Assembly (NCBI GenBank): GCA_013180625.2
Contig: SNVD02014877.1
Coordinates: 30,052-94,051, forward strand
Direction: 5' to 3'
Length of the DNA: 64,000 nucleotides
From: Boswellia sacra
Taxonomy: Eukaryota; Streptophyta; Magnoliopsida; Sapindales; Burseraceae
A program made the translations under genes and the position numbers. The notes beneath the pieces were generated by a model. That model made no database searches. It had not been told where the DNA came from and saw only the letters and a program-made list of their open reading frames with translations. Shown here piece after piece: positions 1 to 15,689 of the stretch. Positions within the stretch are counted from its first letter, which is position 1. Every line of letters begins with the position of its first letter.

Positions 1-140
1 GAGAGGAGTTTCATTTGTTTCTAGTTTTTTTTTCTCGATTTATTTTTTATCTTTTAACAAATTTATATGTTGCTATATTGATTTGTATAAAGAGTATTAA
101 TTAAATACCGATTCTACCCTTTACCCAAATTTTTTCACAT

Positions 141-627
141 AGTCAAAGACAGTCAATCATTAGATCAGTGGTTGGTTGTTATATTTGCAAAATATGATTG
201 GTTCATTGTTATTTTTAGAAATATATGGCATTTTCGTTATTTGACCAAACCTTAGGGGCTTTGCCAAAGACCTCATATAAAGGGTTTTACAATTAAATTT
301 CACTCTTAAATTTTCTAACAAATTATATTTTCTTCAAATTTCAAAAAAGAATTAATTAATTCTCTTCTTGTTCTTCTTTAATTTTGAAATTTTTACTTTA
401 CGCATGAGCCTATGTTACTAAAGTACTAAAATCAAGAGATTGGTGAAAGTATACAGAAAATCATGAGATAATTTGTCATGTTTTAAACTTTAGGGGGTTA
501 TTCAGGCTTTACCCTTTCATACAAAGTGGGGGTTTTGAGGGATTACATTATAACCGTACGTTTCACTCAAAAATTTCCTAAAAAAATCTTCCAAAAAATG
601 TTTAAGTCCCACAACCGTGAAAGTCAA
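141..627 (+). promoter_or_regulatory. Putative promoter and 5' leader of the VQ gene, with W-box cores
   Basis: Upstream of the VQ gene there are W-box cores (TTGAC[C/T], or (A/G)GTCAA in reverse) at 141-146, 151-156, 241-246 and 622-627. A TATA-like run (TATAAAG) lies near 275-281. W-boxes are the known target of WRKY factors, and VQ proteins bind WRKYs, so feedback control would make sense, but this is inference. Such short motifs also occur by chance in AT-rich DNA. Confidence 0.3.
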
Positions 628-787
628 AGTCCAACATTTTGCCCTGAACACCCCCAGAACCAGAAGAAAGAGAAGACTAAACTCTTAAACGGTCTCCTGC
701 AACCATTCATTGCCCAACAACAAAACACCACTTGCCACTTTCTCTCTTTTATCATTAAATTTTGCCAAAAAAAAACTCAACTTTCAC

Positions 788-1357
788 ATGGATTCATCCG
801 CCACCGGTGAAAGACCTTCCTCCGCCAGAGCCCAGCTGCAAATCCAGGGTCCACGGCCTCCACCTCTCAGCATCCACAAAGAGTCTCACAAGATCAAGAA
901 GCCGCCAAGACCACCACAACACGCAGCAGGACCCCAGCAGCCAGTCATCATCTATGCTGTATCTCCAAAGATCGTCAACGTAGCAGTCGCTGACTTCATG
1001 ACTACAGTTCAACGCCTTACCGGAGTCTCCTCCGACGACTTCTCCCGCGGAGGAGATGTGTCTCCTGCAGCAAGGCTGGCGTCCACTGAGAAAGTTGTGA
1101 TCAGTCCAAAGGACAAAGGTGGCTGCAGCAGTACTGCGGCTGCTATTGATGAGCTAGCACAAGAAGGGCTGGAAGTTGGTCGTCCGGGGATCTTGTCGCC
1201 GGCGACTCTGCCGCCGTTGATGCAAGACATGTACTTCTCACCAGTGACTGACCCACTTGGGTTCTCTGGGTTATTGGCAAGTCCTGGCTTGTTTCCGGGA
1301 GCTATGGGTTCTCCAATTCTATCACCAGATTTTTTTGGTCAAATTTGGAACTTTTAG
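788..1357 (+). CDS. VQ motif-containing protein, MKS1/VQ20-VQ21 type
   Basis: Single-exon gene for 189 residues. The start at 788 is preferred over an in-frame ATG at 710, because the MDSS start gives the family's usual N-terminus. The VQ core FMTTVQRLTG is at residues 70-79. N-terminal to it are the conserved blocks LQIQGPRPPPLSIHKESHKI (17-36) and PVIIYAVSPKIV (52-63), known from Arabidopsis MKS1. Serine-proline sites near the C-terminus (ISP, LSP, FSP, LSP) are likely MAP-kinase targets. Family members are small nuclear proteins that link MPK4-type kinases to WRKY factors in defence signalling; that role is from family knowledge. The length fits the family and there is no break in the frame. 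Whether it is orthologous to VQ20 or VQ21 cannot be settled here. Confidence 0.93.
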   Translation: MDSSATGERPSSARAQLQIQGPRPPPLSIHKESHKIKKPPRPPQHAAGPQQPVIIYAVSPKIVNVAVADFMTTVQRLTGVSSDDFSRGGDVSPAARLASTEKVVISPKDKGGCSSTAAAIDELAQEGLEVGRPGILSPATLPPLMQDMYFSPVTDPLGFSGLLASPGLFPGAMGSPILSPDFFGQIWNF

Positions 1358-1958
1358 CTAGAAATAAATTTATGGCTAATCGAGATTGATTTTTGTATTA
1401 TAAAGTGAAACAATTTTTTGTAAAGAGGGGGTTATTGATAATTAGAATGGGGAGATTAGCGGGTTTAGATTTCGGGTTAATTTTGAGTAGTCGTGGACAA
1501 TTAACAAAGTAGTTGGAGAGATTTTATTGTAATTTTTGTTGTACTACTTCTTTATATTATTTATGAGGCAGTTGTGCATTCAAGGAGCTTTAATTTATTT
1601 TGTGTGTCATGCAATTAGATGCAGCTTTAAGAGATCTCAATCTATCATATATAAATGGGTATTGAAAAAAATTGTAAAATATTCTGTTATTATTAATTTT
1701 ATGTTTTGAATTAATCTGAAATATTAGCAATTGATAAAGTAAAGGTTATTTAACTTCTATTCTTTTAATGAATGTTAGGCTTAATCCGAAGAAGATGTTG
1801 GCCCCATAGATGTTATCAAGATTCAAATCCCTTTAATAAAATAAACAATCTTGTATGGCATTAGGTTATTTGTAACCTAGTTACCATAAATAACCTACCC
1901 GTTGAATATTAAGATTGAATGAATTCCATGAAGAAATTTCTAAAGTGGCGTTAGCTTC
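1358..1958. other. 3' flank of the VQ gene, AT-rich
   Basis: This stretch holds the 3' untranslated region of the VQ gene and AT-rich spacer with several AATAAA-like runs (for example near 1362 and 1836). I see no gene or clear repeat in it. Confidence 0.4.
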
Positions 1959-2546
1959 TTGAATATCTGTCAAAAAGATAACCGCATGCGCTCCTTGAAG
2001 TCGGGTCCCTCTGACTTTGTACATCAGGAAGTAGATCTATTACAAGACCAAATTGCTACAAAATCTCTCATCAATTGGTACGAAAAATTTATAAACCATT
2101 TAATGAAAAATATACATTGCATCCGTAAAACCTTAACCAGTCAAAATCCATCTATCATGTGCAATGTGAATCTTCAACATTTGAACTTGTCAACAAGAGT
2201 TCACAGTGTAATAATCTCTACAAGTTTGCAAGCTCTCTTGGCTAACTATTGGTCAATTCACTTGATTCGCAGCACAATTCCTCATTTGCGGCTTGCAACA
2301 CTCATCATGACATCTATTGCAAACAATTTGTCCATTGCATTTTATGTCAGGATATCCTACTCAGGCAATATTCAAGAATCACCATCAACACCGTGGTGTA
2401 GGTCTGGAATAATCCTTTGTTCAAAGTCTTCTGAGTATTTACAATTACCTAATAAAAAATACTTAGATGTACTAGTCCACCGATCATATTTCAGCCAAGA
2501 TACAAGAAAAGACAATCTGCCTTTTCCAGAACTAATAACCCTCTAA
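1959..2546 (+). other. Unidentified 195-codon open frame, probably not a gene
   Basis: A 195-codon frame without a stop, of a composition unlike any family I know. It has no recognisable domain, signal peptide or membrane segment. It ends just where the 3' flank of the convergent UMP kinase gene begins. Chance openness is likely. A decayed repeat or a captured fragment read in the wrong frame is also possible. It is listed because it is the longest open frame between the two host genes. Confidence 0.12.
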
Positions 2547-3053
2547 AAGAAATGTACTCGTAGGGCCAGTTCCCAGTAGCTACTGGCTTCTGAGCTGTTT
2601 GCTTTCCATGAAACCAAACTACAATCTCCTGACAGAATGCTCAGACTGAGAAAGTTCCACAAAAGATACACAAGATCAGATTCCAAAGCTTGTACACAGT
2701 CAAAGTGTAGAAATGGTACCAACATCAAAACCAACAAGAATAGTACCAAGTAGGCATAATAACTTCATTAAAAATAAAAAAAAACCGCAGAGCAATTCTT
2801 TAATTGTGTCAAGGGGAATAATATCCCATTAATGAGTTTGTACCTAATATTGCTACAAAAACTAGTTCAAGAAAATTATGCACAAAAGTAAATCTAGATC
2901 ATACTTTAACTTTTATTTGTAACGTATTTACTCTTACTCCAAGCTGCTTCAAGAGCTGAAACTCACTTTTGCTTCAGCAATAAATGTCCCTAAAATCCAA
3001 AAACCAAGCCACAAAAGGAGAATTGTCCCCACTAATAACAGTGAAGTTCTCGC

Positions 3054-7011
<3,958 letters not shown>

Positions 7012-7650
7012 TTACAAACTCAAAACACTCAAAATGAATTGTTGTTACTTCACTGCCGCCAAAAAGATGAAATTGGTTTGGTTTGGTTTTGAGTTTGCTT
7101 TGTGTGATATATTCCACAACAGATAATGGAATTTTAAATTTTTTCTGAAGATTGTTGCTTCTGTGAAGTGGGTCCAATTGGGTTCTCTTGGATAATGTTA
7201 TTTTCTCGAGAAAATGACATTTTCCGGTAAAAAAATCTCGTGCTCAATGCATTTGGAGAATATCCGCTTTGTAATTTGTATCTTCTCTTGGATTTATTTT
7301 CCTTTCATTAAAGATATATTTGACATTGGAAAATAAATAATATAATTATGATAAATCATTTATTATATAATTTAAAATATAAAATTATATTACAATTCTT
7401 ATAATTATATATTATTCAAATGGAATTTATTGAGTTTATTTTTTATTTGAATGATATATATTAAACAAATATTTTCATACTTAAAAATAACAATATATGA
7501 GAAATGCAATTGTCAAAAACAAAAATTATGCGAAACATGTTAAAAGTGGTTAAACAAAAAGTTATAACAATTATAAATATTATAAACGTATACAAAAGTC
7601 ATTTTGTAAGTGTGCAAAGTAACAAATATATTGAACACTAGAGCTTAATT
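7012..7650. other. AT-rich spacer upstream of the UMP kinase gene
   Basis: The first 100 or so bases probably hold the 5' untranslated region and promoter of the UMP kinase gene. The rest is very AT-rich (7300-7600) without recognisable coding sequence or repeat. Confidence 0.4.
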
Positions 7651-8040
7651 CTGGAAGTTTTGAAGCTATAGGCTCACTTATATAAGATAGAACTATTGCA
7701 GTTATATCAAATATAATAAAAACGTAAATAAAATTACACAGAGGAGTTTTTACATGATTCAACTTAATCAAGCCTACATCCATAAACAGTCAAACTACAA
7801 TTCACTATGATATTAACGTTTATAAGGATTAGGACCTTACATTTAATGAATCTGCATTCATTCACACTCATATATCATGTATAAATCTACGTTTTAATCT
7901 CCCATAACTTCATCCCTAGTAACCAACCTTTTTCTTCATTGCACTTCCCACAATTTGAGTCCCTCTCAAATTGTATTACAAAAACCTAAAAAAATAATCA
8001 CACTCTCTAGTTAATCACGATCATGATAAGTGAATAAAAC
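7651..8040. repeat. Truncated Copia LTR fragment matching the LTR at 20719
   Basis: The stretch aligns almost end to end with 20719-21110, which is the left half of the Copia 5' LTR. Shared blocks include GAGTTTTTACATG, CACAATTTGAGTCC, TCTCAAATTGTATTACAAAAA and GATCATGATAAGTGAATAA. The other half of the LTR (matching 21110-21500) is missing, because unrelated sequence starts at 8041. It is either the 3' LTR of the 15.7-21.5 kb element, pushed away by insertions, or a separate relic. Confidence 0.65.
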
Positions 8041-8051
8041 TTATGATGAGC

Positions 8052-8955
8052 CTACACTTTTGCATCATTCTCTTTTTGTTGCTCCATGAGTTTCTATTGA
8101 TTAATTTGTTGTTGTTGCTGCAAAACTGAAGCAAGACTGCTAGACAAAGTTTGCAGAGTATGCTACACAGATTCTAAGGATTGGTCGGTGGTCATCCTAG
8201 CCTTTTTCAGAGGAGGCTCAACTTCCTCTCCTTCTTATTTTTCTTCAGCATTAGGATTAATTTTTTCTTCATAATCCCCTTCATCATCTTCTCTCTGTTG
8301 TTCCCTTACCATTTTCATGAAACCATTAGTCATAGGAGACTCTAGAGGTTCAATAACATCATTAGCTTGAAATTAAATGCCATTTTTCATCAAAATTCCC
8401 ATTATAAGACAAGGGAAAAACAATCTTGGGGAATGGTTCTTAGCAGTAGCAACTATGTAATCATATATCTACATTCTCAAATTAATGATCTTACTCTTGC
8501 CTAAACAATATAAGAACTTGGCTCTCTCAAAGCTAATGACAATTGAATGAGAAGCAAGGGTCCAATTATGCCTAGCAATCCTGTTCAAAATTCTATACCT
8601 AGGCAATAATTGAGATTGATTAATCTATTCTTGATCTTTTATAGAATAAGCAGCAAGTTCTCTCTACACAACATTCTTAGTAACTTTCAATGAATGAATC
8701 TAATGATCAACACCCCTAACTAAATATTAATGACATTTGAAGAGAAATGAGCATCTTTACCCCTATAATAAACTGGACGATATCTAACTTTGGAAGCATC
8801 ATTCACATCATCAACCATATTTGTATAAAACTCTCTGGTTAAAGAAGTAGTATTACTCCACTGCCTGTCTTAAAGCAAAGCATCAATAGCATATGTGGCA
8901 AAGGTCTCCACCTTGACAAATCATTCTTTCCAAAGCTCCCTGATGAAAACTTAAA
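8052..8955 (-). pseudogene. Athila ORF1-like / plant transposon protein domain relic
   Basis: Minus-strand translation gives the two conserved blocks of the plant transposon protein domain found in Athila-type ORF1. The first contains REFYTNMVDDVNDASKVRYR followed by VYYRGKDAHFSS. The second contains ILNRIARHNWTLASHS, FERAKFLYCLGKSKIINL and FPCLIMGILMKNG. A Glu-rich and then Gln-rich tail follows, as is usual. There are at least eight in-frame stops, so it is dead. The function of the family is unknown beyond its occurrence in retroelements. The ends are set by eye. Confidence 0.55.
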
Positions 8956-10216
8956 TATGTATGCTTAATAAGAGTTTAATTCATCATATTGCATTAATAG
9001 TGTCATTAAATTCCTCAACTCAAGCATATTTGTAGTCTTTGCATCTTTTGAATTAACTTTCTCTTAATTTTAGTTTTGTTGTAGGTTCAGTAAAATGGGC
9101 ATAACTTTCATTTATCTTGATGTTTTGAAAAGCTGATTAAATTATCTACAGGATTGTATTTCACAAGCATCATCAAATTCGGGCTCTTAGTAGATCAAAA
9201 ACGGGCTTGAAGTGAACTCATCTGCAGTTTCGATCCAGCCTGACCATGCCTCAGTATTTTGATCATATCTCTTGATATAGTATTCGACTCGTATGAATCA
9301 AGATGGTCTAGAAAGTTGAGAGAAATATCTACAATTTGCATGAAGACATGTGATCCAAATTCTCAATAATTTGGTGCCAAAATTGGTGGTCAAAGTCGGT
9401 GCATCTAATGATCCTAATTGTCAACAAAATATTTAACAATTGTTCCTTTATAATTTGACAAGTTTGCCCTTAAATGTATCTATAAATAGAGGTGACTTGT
9501 GACCCATTAGGGCATCTTGGCCTTGGTTGGGATCACTTGTTATTGTGTTTTTCTTTCTTGTGTTTTAATGTTATTAATAATTTTTTTTTTTTTACAATTT
9601 ATTTTCTTTCTTGCTTAATGTCTTGCTAAATTCTATTTTGCTAAGGTGAAAGGGTGAAACCCTTAATATGAGAATAAAGATTTTTTAACCCTTTGATAAG
9701 TGCTTAATAATCATAATCTTTGTTATTTATTTTATATTATTTATATTTATTTCTCTAATCAATCTTGACACCACTCGTAAAGGGGAGGTCTTGATCCATT
9801 GTCGACAATCTTTAGCACATCAAATGCTTGGATCCTTTCTAGATGTCGTATGGTTCTTCCTTACCGACACAAATCTAGTTAGGAACCTTGGTTTGTTGTA
9901 GACATATGGTGATTGGCACATTAGATACTTGAACCCATTTACAAGAAGTGGTATAAATATTAGTAACGAAACAAATATAATTCATATAACTAAAATAAGC
10001 TACTTATCTTTATTTGATATATCAAGGGCGGATCCCCTAACCTTAGCTTTCATTATTATTGTGCTAATTTCTCTTACTTGTATTTTAATTATTCTTATTT
10101 ATTGTTTATAAACATGTTCTTTTATTTACTATGGTAGGTTTTACCTCCTAATTTCCATGGATGATTTTTACCACCTTTTATTTTTACTTTATATTTGAAT
10201 GGCCGGTAGTACTGCC
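8956..10216. mobile_element. Degenerate retroelement sequence, left part, split by a solo LTR
   Basis: This stretch has no open frame of note. It reads like a long LTR: a block with GGGCATAACTTTC (near 9095), a TATAAATAGAGG promoter-like run (9479-9490), then GGTGAAAGGGTGAAACCC and a polypyrimidine tract. It continues after the solo LTR at 12111 with a block typical of plant retroelement LTR ends (CTCGTGGATCGACC near 12207). A precise family cannot be assigned. Confidence 0.35.
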
Positions 10217-10536
10217 TGTTGACCCAGGTATGGCAGCCCAAGAGGGGGGGTGAATTTGGTTTTTATTTATCAAAATAGATTTGTAAAACTTTTCTTTGAA
10301 GATCAAAATTATATAACTCTTTCTTTGAGAATAAAGGTGAAGAAGATAAAAATAGAATGCAATCAAGAGAATAGCAATAAAGAACAATAACAAGTGTAAG
10401 TTAATGTAAAGAGGATAGGGATAGAGAGAGTGCAAACTCAATTTACGTGGTTCGGCAAACCTTGCCTACGTTCACGGGCTCCTAGCTCCACAAGCTAGGC
10501 TTTCCACTAAGTTGTAGAAATCTTTACAACTTGCTT

Positions 10537-10898
10537 GATGAACAACCTCACTAAGACTTTTTCTTCCAACTCTTGATAACACCACACCAAGAGTTCTTCT
10601 TGATGAACAACCTCACCAAGGCAACTTCCTTCAACTCTTGATAACACCACACCAAGAGTTCTTCTTGATGAACAACCTCACCAAGGCAACTTCCTTCAAC
10701 TCTTGATAACACCACACCAAGAGTTCTTCTTGATGAACAACCTCACCAAGGCAACTTCCTTCAACTCTTGATAACACCACACCAAGAGTTCTTCTTGATG
10801 AACAACCTCACCAAGGCAACTTCCTTCAACTCTTGATAACACCACACCAAGAGTTCTTCTTGATGAACAACCTCACCAAGGAAATAGTTCTCTCAAGG
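10537..10898. repeat. 65-bp tandem repeat inside the solo LTR, five full copies plus a partial
   Basis: Units start at 10537, 10602, 10667, 10732, 10797 and 10862 (partial), an exact 65-bp step. Copies 2 to 5 are nearly identical and the first is more diverged. Each unit carries an inverted pair, CTCTTGATAAC and the CAAGAGTTCTTCTTG palindrome. The period is not a multiple of three, so it is not a protein repeat. Confidence 0.95.
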
Positions 10899-11149
10899 AT
10901 AACTTTTATCCTTTACAAGAAAATCTCACTCTCACCACAATACAAGAACAAAGATAATTTTTATAACAAAAGTATAACTCTCTTCAAAGAGTAGATAAAG
11001 AATATAAAAGCTCTTTAGACTTGATATTTCTCTTATTTTTTGCTTGATAGATGCTTCTCTTCACTTCTGAATGCATGAGAGAAGGGCTCCTTTTATAGGC
11101 AAATGAGATGAATTTAATCAAGTGAAGACACCAACTCCAAATTTTCTGC

Positions 11150-11870
11150 CCACCATAAAAACCGAAATCTTGTCTACCATTTTTGTCAATTTTTGTTTGA
11201 AATTTAAAAATATGCAAAAATAAAAGATCTGAAAAATTGAATAAGCTTTCCAACGCATCAAGAACCAAGTCATTTGGATATCTCTAGCTCAAGATATGGC
11301 CAAAAAACCATTTGGTGCTCATGTGACTTGATTTTTCTTCTATGTGTTAGTCCACTGATTTGCATGTGTATTATGTCGGCCTTCTGTTTGAAATTTAAAT
11401 TTCTTTGAAGAATATGAAATATGCTCCATTGAATCATCTTTCCAGTGTCATAAGAATCAAGTCATTTAGATATCTCTAACTAAAGATATGGATAAAACAT
11501 CATTCGATGCCCAAATGAGTTGATTTTTCTTCTCTGTGTCAGTCTACCAAATTTCATGTCAATTATGTCGGCTTTCTGTTTGAAATTTGAATTTCTTAAA
11601 AACATATGAAATGTGCTTCATTAAGTCCTCTTTCCAATGCCATAAGAATCAATTCATTTTGATTTTTCTAGCTCAAGATATGTCCAAATGAGCATTCGGT
11701 GCTCATATCAGCTGCTTTCATTTGTCTTTCAATTTGCATGATGATTTGGACAAACTTGCACTTGAAATTTGAATTTCTTTGAAACATATAAAATGTTATA
11801 AATTGAGTAAGCTTTTCAAAGGCTTAAGAATCACATCATTTAGACATTTTTAGAGAAATATATGACCAAT
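11150..11870. repeat. Imperfect tandem repeat of about 190 bp, three to four copies
   Basis: The blocks AAGATATGG...CATTTGGTGC, TTGATTTTTCTTCT, TATGTCGGCTTTCTGTTTGAAA and AAGAATCAAGTCATTTAGATAT recur at a spacing of about 190 bp (starts near 11287, 11478 and 11670). Divergence rises to the right. It lies within the solo LTR. Confidence 0.75.
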
Positions 11871-12110
11871 TAATTAAATATTACTCATGTATCACATTTC
11901 TTGAATCAAACCTTATTCTTAAACTTTAGTGCCTTTAACATGTAGTCTTCTCTTTAGCTTCAACACTTCATTTAATAAGCCCCTTCTTGATTTTACAATT
12001 ATTTCAATAATCTTATTCTTACACATAAATAAATATATTAGTAAATCTCAATGAATCAATGTGTATTGTTATCATCAAAATTATCATGTACCCTTAGGGC
12101 TAACACTGCC

Positions 12111-12906
12111 TACCAACTTTACTTTTGTTGAAATAATCTTGTTATTTATTTAAATCATTCATATCATATCTGCTTACTTTTTAGTTTGTAGCGCTAAAAT
12201 TCCTTCCTCGTGGATCGACCCCGCTCTTACCGGGTTTTTTACTTCGATACTCCTATACTTGGGAGATAATCCTTTTTCGGATTTGTTACTCCCCTGCTGA
12301 AATGTGGTCATCAAATCTCTCATTTGCTTCCTCAAAAACAAATTTCTCTTCAAGAAAATAGAAATCCTCATAAGCATTGAATTCTTTCACATGCATGTCA
12401 TAGTCCTTGCTTTTTACGGGATCATTATGATCAGAAGACCGAGATTCTTCTTCATCTCGTGCTTTTAAAGCTTCTTCCTCATGATTTGATCTTTATTCTT
12501 ACTCCTGTGTGGGATCAACATCCTTCTAAGTTTCTTGTTAAGTCAATGGTGACTCCTCTAGTTGTGGTTTTTGCAACAAAAATTATGATAGTGAATCATG
12601 CAGTGCTGGTTCCATCTTCCTTGATTGGGATCGAAGTTTACGTGCCATTGCAGTGATCTTGAACTGCACTATAAAAGGCCCTAACATAGGAGGTTTAGTC
12701 CAATTCGAATAAGGAAAGAAATGGGATAATCTTGAAAATAAAATATGGTTTCACTTATCCAAGAATGCTAACAAAATCAAATAATCACAATATCAAAACT
12801 CCCCATAAAATCAAGATTTTCATTTTTAAATTTGTCCTCAAGAAACTAAATTACAAAGATTTAGGCTATTAAGTGAATTAAATGCAAAGATTGCTAGCTG
12901 CTAAGT
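12111..12906. mobile_element. Degenerate retroelement sequence, right part, then unexplained spacer
   Basis: From 12111 to about 12330 the interrupted LTR-like sequence of 8956-10216 resumes: a CTCGTGGATCGACC block, then CTCCTATACTTGGGAG. From 12330 to 12906 I see no recognisable domain in any frame. Confidence 0.3.
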
Positions 12907-13018
12907 TGTCACGCCCTAAAATCTCTTATTTAGAGACTTTAAGGGTGATTGATTAAGAAAAATAATAATAAGACATCATCAATTTCTCACTTTTTTTTAA
13001 TTAAAGATCATTTTCCAA

Positions 13019-13021
<3 letters not shown>

Positions 13022-13075
<54 letters not shown>
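13022..13075. repeat. (AT)n microsatellite
   Basis: About 27 AT dinucleotides with one interruption. Confidence 0.98.
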
Positions 13076-13076
<1 letters not shown>

Positions 13077-13471
13077 ACATGAATCCATTACAACATCTAG
13101 CTATTTGTTCAGGATAAACTTTACATACACTGATGACCAAACTTAGTACATAGGTTGATAATCATATAATAAAATTTCCTATCACGATTTAGGCTAGTCA
13201 AAACATTTCCTAAAACTATCGCATGCATGTAAATGCCAAACTCCCTAGGAAAGCTCTGGAAAACTACTAATACGAATATCTTTTTGTATACCTGTGGAGA
13301 GAGGTGGTGAGCAGATAGCCCAATAGGAAAGATATTAACATTATACTAAATGACAAGCATTCAAATAGTTACTCAATATGTACACAACCAATTATAATAA
13401 GTCAAGCAATCATTCTCATTCACACATCAAGGTATCACTTATTCACTTGACAATCAAAATTTTTCATCTAA

Positions 13472-13790
13472 TGTTTCCCTTCGACCCGTATCCAAATGGC
13501 CCATCCAAGGTCTAACATTTCAAGTTTATATTCGTGTTTCCTTGGATCAGTATCCAAAACGACCCATCTAAGGTCCAACACATCAAGTTTATATTGTGTT
13601 CCCCTTGGATCCGTATCCAAAACGGCCCATCCAAGGTCCAACACATCAAGTTCATATTAGTGTTCCCTTTGGATTTGTATCCAAAACGGCCTATCCAAGG
13701 TCCAACACTAAGAATTTCATATCCGCATTCTCCTTAGATCCGTATTCAAAATGGCCCATCCAAGGTTCAATGCATACACTTATAGACCTT
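13472..13790. repeat. Minisatellite of about 63 bp, five copies
   Basis: Five units share TTGGATCCGTATCCAAAACG and CCCATCCAAGGTCCAAC, stepping by 62 to 65 bp. The varying unit length shows it is not a protein repeat, though it opens two short frames. Confidence 0.9.
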
Positions 13791-13854
13791 TCAATATAAT
13801 TTCTAAAATAAGTCTCAAGACAATACAGTTTTTATGAAAAATCGAGACATGTCA

Positions 13855-14275
13855 GGAGGGGTGCACACGAGTCGAGTCGGTTTTGTAATTCCGCTCGACA
13901 CTTAACACTTTCATAACCAGAGACTCGACACTTTCATAACTCGACACTCGACCCTTTCATAACTCGACCCTTTCATAACTCGACACTTTTATAACCCGAC
14001 TCTTGACACTTTCATAATGCGATACTTTCATAACCCGACACTCGACACTTTCATAACTCGACACTTTCATAACCCGACACTCGACACTTACATAGTCGTG
14101 TCGGATTCACTCGTCACTCGATATCAGTCTCGATATCAGCCTACTTTTGAAGACATCGAGTGTCAGATGATGCATATGACACTCGACACCATCCACTCGA
14201 CACTTTACGTGTTGAGTCATATCGGATTAAATATCAGTCCCAAAAGATACAGAATTGTGATAATGTTTTGATCAG
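13855..14275. repeat. hAT-end-like cluster of CTCGACACTTTCATAAC repeats
   Basis: It begins AGGGGTGCACACGAG, close to the hAT terminus seen at 52577 and 59065. About a dozen CTCGACACTTTCATAAC units follow, then an inverted match to the subterminal repeat of the hAT element at 54605-59065 (ACATCGAGTGTCAGATGATG). It is probably a decayed end of a related hAT element. No opposite terminus was found. Confidence 0.5.
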
Positions 14276-15689
14276 TCGAATGAATCGTATCATTTCCAGA
14301 TTTCAACCTCTAATTTCAAAAATTAACCAAAATTTCACTTTAAATCCAAATTCAATGAAATCAGTGGCTATTTAAAGTTTCATATGTCTATTTTGTAAAC
14401 AAAAGAAAAGTTATACAAATCACAATCCAGAAAAATGCAGCAGCTCAAATAACATAGAACTGTCACATGAACTACAACTTTCATCAAGAACAACGTCTCC
14501 TTCACTTCATAAGCACATAATTTCACAAATAATTCATCATCCAAGCAACAAACAATCAATTTAACAATAAATCACATGCATTACAAACCAATATCAATTA
14601 AAACAACAAAAATGAATAACACGATTTAAGTATAGTGTTAGAAAATCCCTACTTGGTTTCCAAGCCTATACACCTCTTTGATTTTTCCCTTCTTTTCCTC
14701 TCTTTTTCTTCCTTCTCTTTTTCTTCTTCCCCTTCTTCTCTCTCTCTCCCTATAACCATAAGACTCTCCTCTTCTATAGCCAAATTAAGGAAAAATTGTT
14801 CCCCTTTGGAACCCTAATGTCTCTCTTATATATACAAGGTCGTAATTCATAGGCCTAAGTCCACTTATTTTCCAAACCTATTTAATCCTTATCAAATTCT
14901 AACACAAGCCCACAACTACAATCCAACCCAATTCTCATTTATTTAAACATGGTTTTACAACTACTTCATGGCCTAAAGCCCATCAAATTCAAACAAAATT
15001 ACTCAAATACCCTTAGGCATAGTTTCTAATTTTTGTAATATATATATACATACGTACATTTTTTTTGGAACTATACATAAGTCCCGCCACTAAAGCATTA
15101 TTTCAAATTCAAACTTCTTCGCCGACATGGAAACCTTATACACATGGAACACAATCAGTCAAATACTCAGCTGAGTCAGGCAAAGAATTAAATCAAGCAA
15201 TCATACATATCATAACTATACTCGTTATCTCAGTCTTGACTAAAACATCCTGACATCATATAATTCATTTTAACAAAGCATTTTCAGAGGTGCATAAATA
15301 TTTAATAAATTAAATTTAGATTGTTGCACTGTCATGTAAATCAAATTTCAATTAAGTGGTCAATCTCAGCATATCTCCAAAATATACAAAAATTATCTCA
15401 ATTGAAATTAAACAAAAATACAATGGCTTTCACTGGTGTATGGTGGTAGCCTTTTTCATGTTGAATAAGCAATCTAAGCATATTTCCTTGATACACACGA
15501 ATTACTTTCAATATATGGCTTTCACTCAACATATACAGGTAGTCCTTTCTATATTCACAAAAAAAACCTTCATTAATTAAGGGCAGCATTGCTTCTAGAA
15601 GAAGTAAATACCAGCTTACTAAATGATAACTTAAAAGAAATTTCATGATGCATCAGATACCTTAAATATGACTAAGACAATGTTAGTTC

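Larger units (their letters stand above)
10217..12105. mobile_element. Solo LTR (1889 bp) with 5-bp target-site duplication CTGCC
   Basis: The left edge is TGTTGACC and the right edge is GGGCTAACA, giving TGTT...AACA ends. CTGCC is repeated exactly on both sides (10212-10216 and 12106-12110). No coding capacity is present, so this is a solo LTR left by recombination between two LTRs. The run AAGAGGGGGGGTGAAT near the left edge is common in LTRs of this kind in plants. It contains a 65-bp tandem repeat and a looser repeat of about 190 bp. Confidence 0.82.
12907..15260. mobile_element. Repeat-rich non-coding block, possibly an LTR-type element
   Basis: The block starts with TGTCACGCCCTAAAATC, a start seen in many plant LTRs. 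It includes an AT microsatellite, a minisatellite of about 63 bp, a GTGTCGAGT-type cluster and pyrimidine-rich sequence. It fades near CATCCTGACATCAT (15247-15260). No coding domain was seen and the right edge and target-site duplication were not found, so the call is tentative. Confidence 0.25.

Noticed and set aside
10537..10898. Regular 65-bp array considered as CRISPR-like
   Set aside because: There are no unique spacers between repeats, the units are contiguous, and the array lies in a plant LTR.
12459..12656. 65-codon plus-strand frame between retroelement remains
   Set aside because: No domain, no splice context and no family likeness; probably chance.
13534..13799. Two overlapping plus-strand frames with repeated words
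   Set aside because: They are translations of the 63-bp minisatellite; the unit length varies, so no frame is kept by selection.
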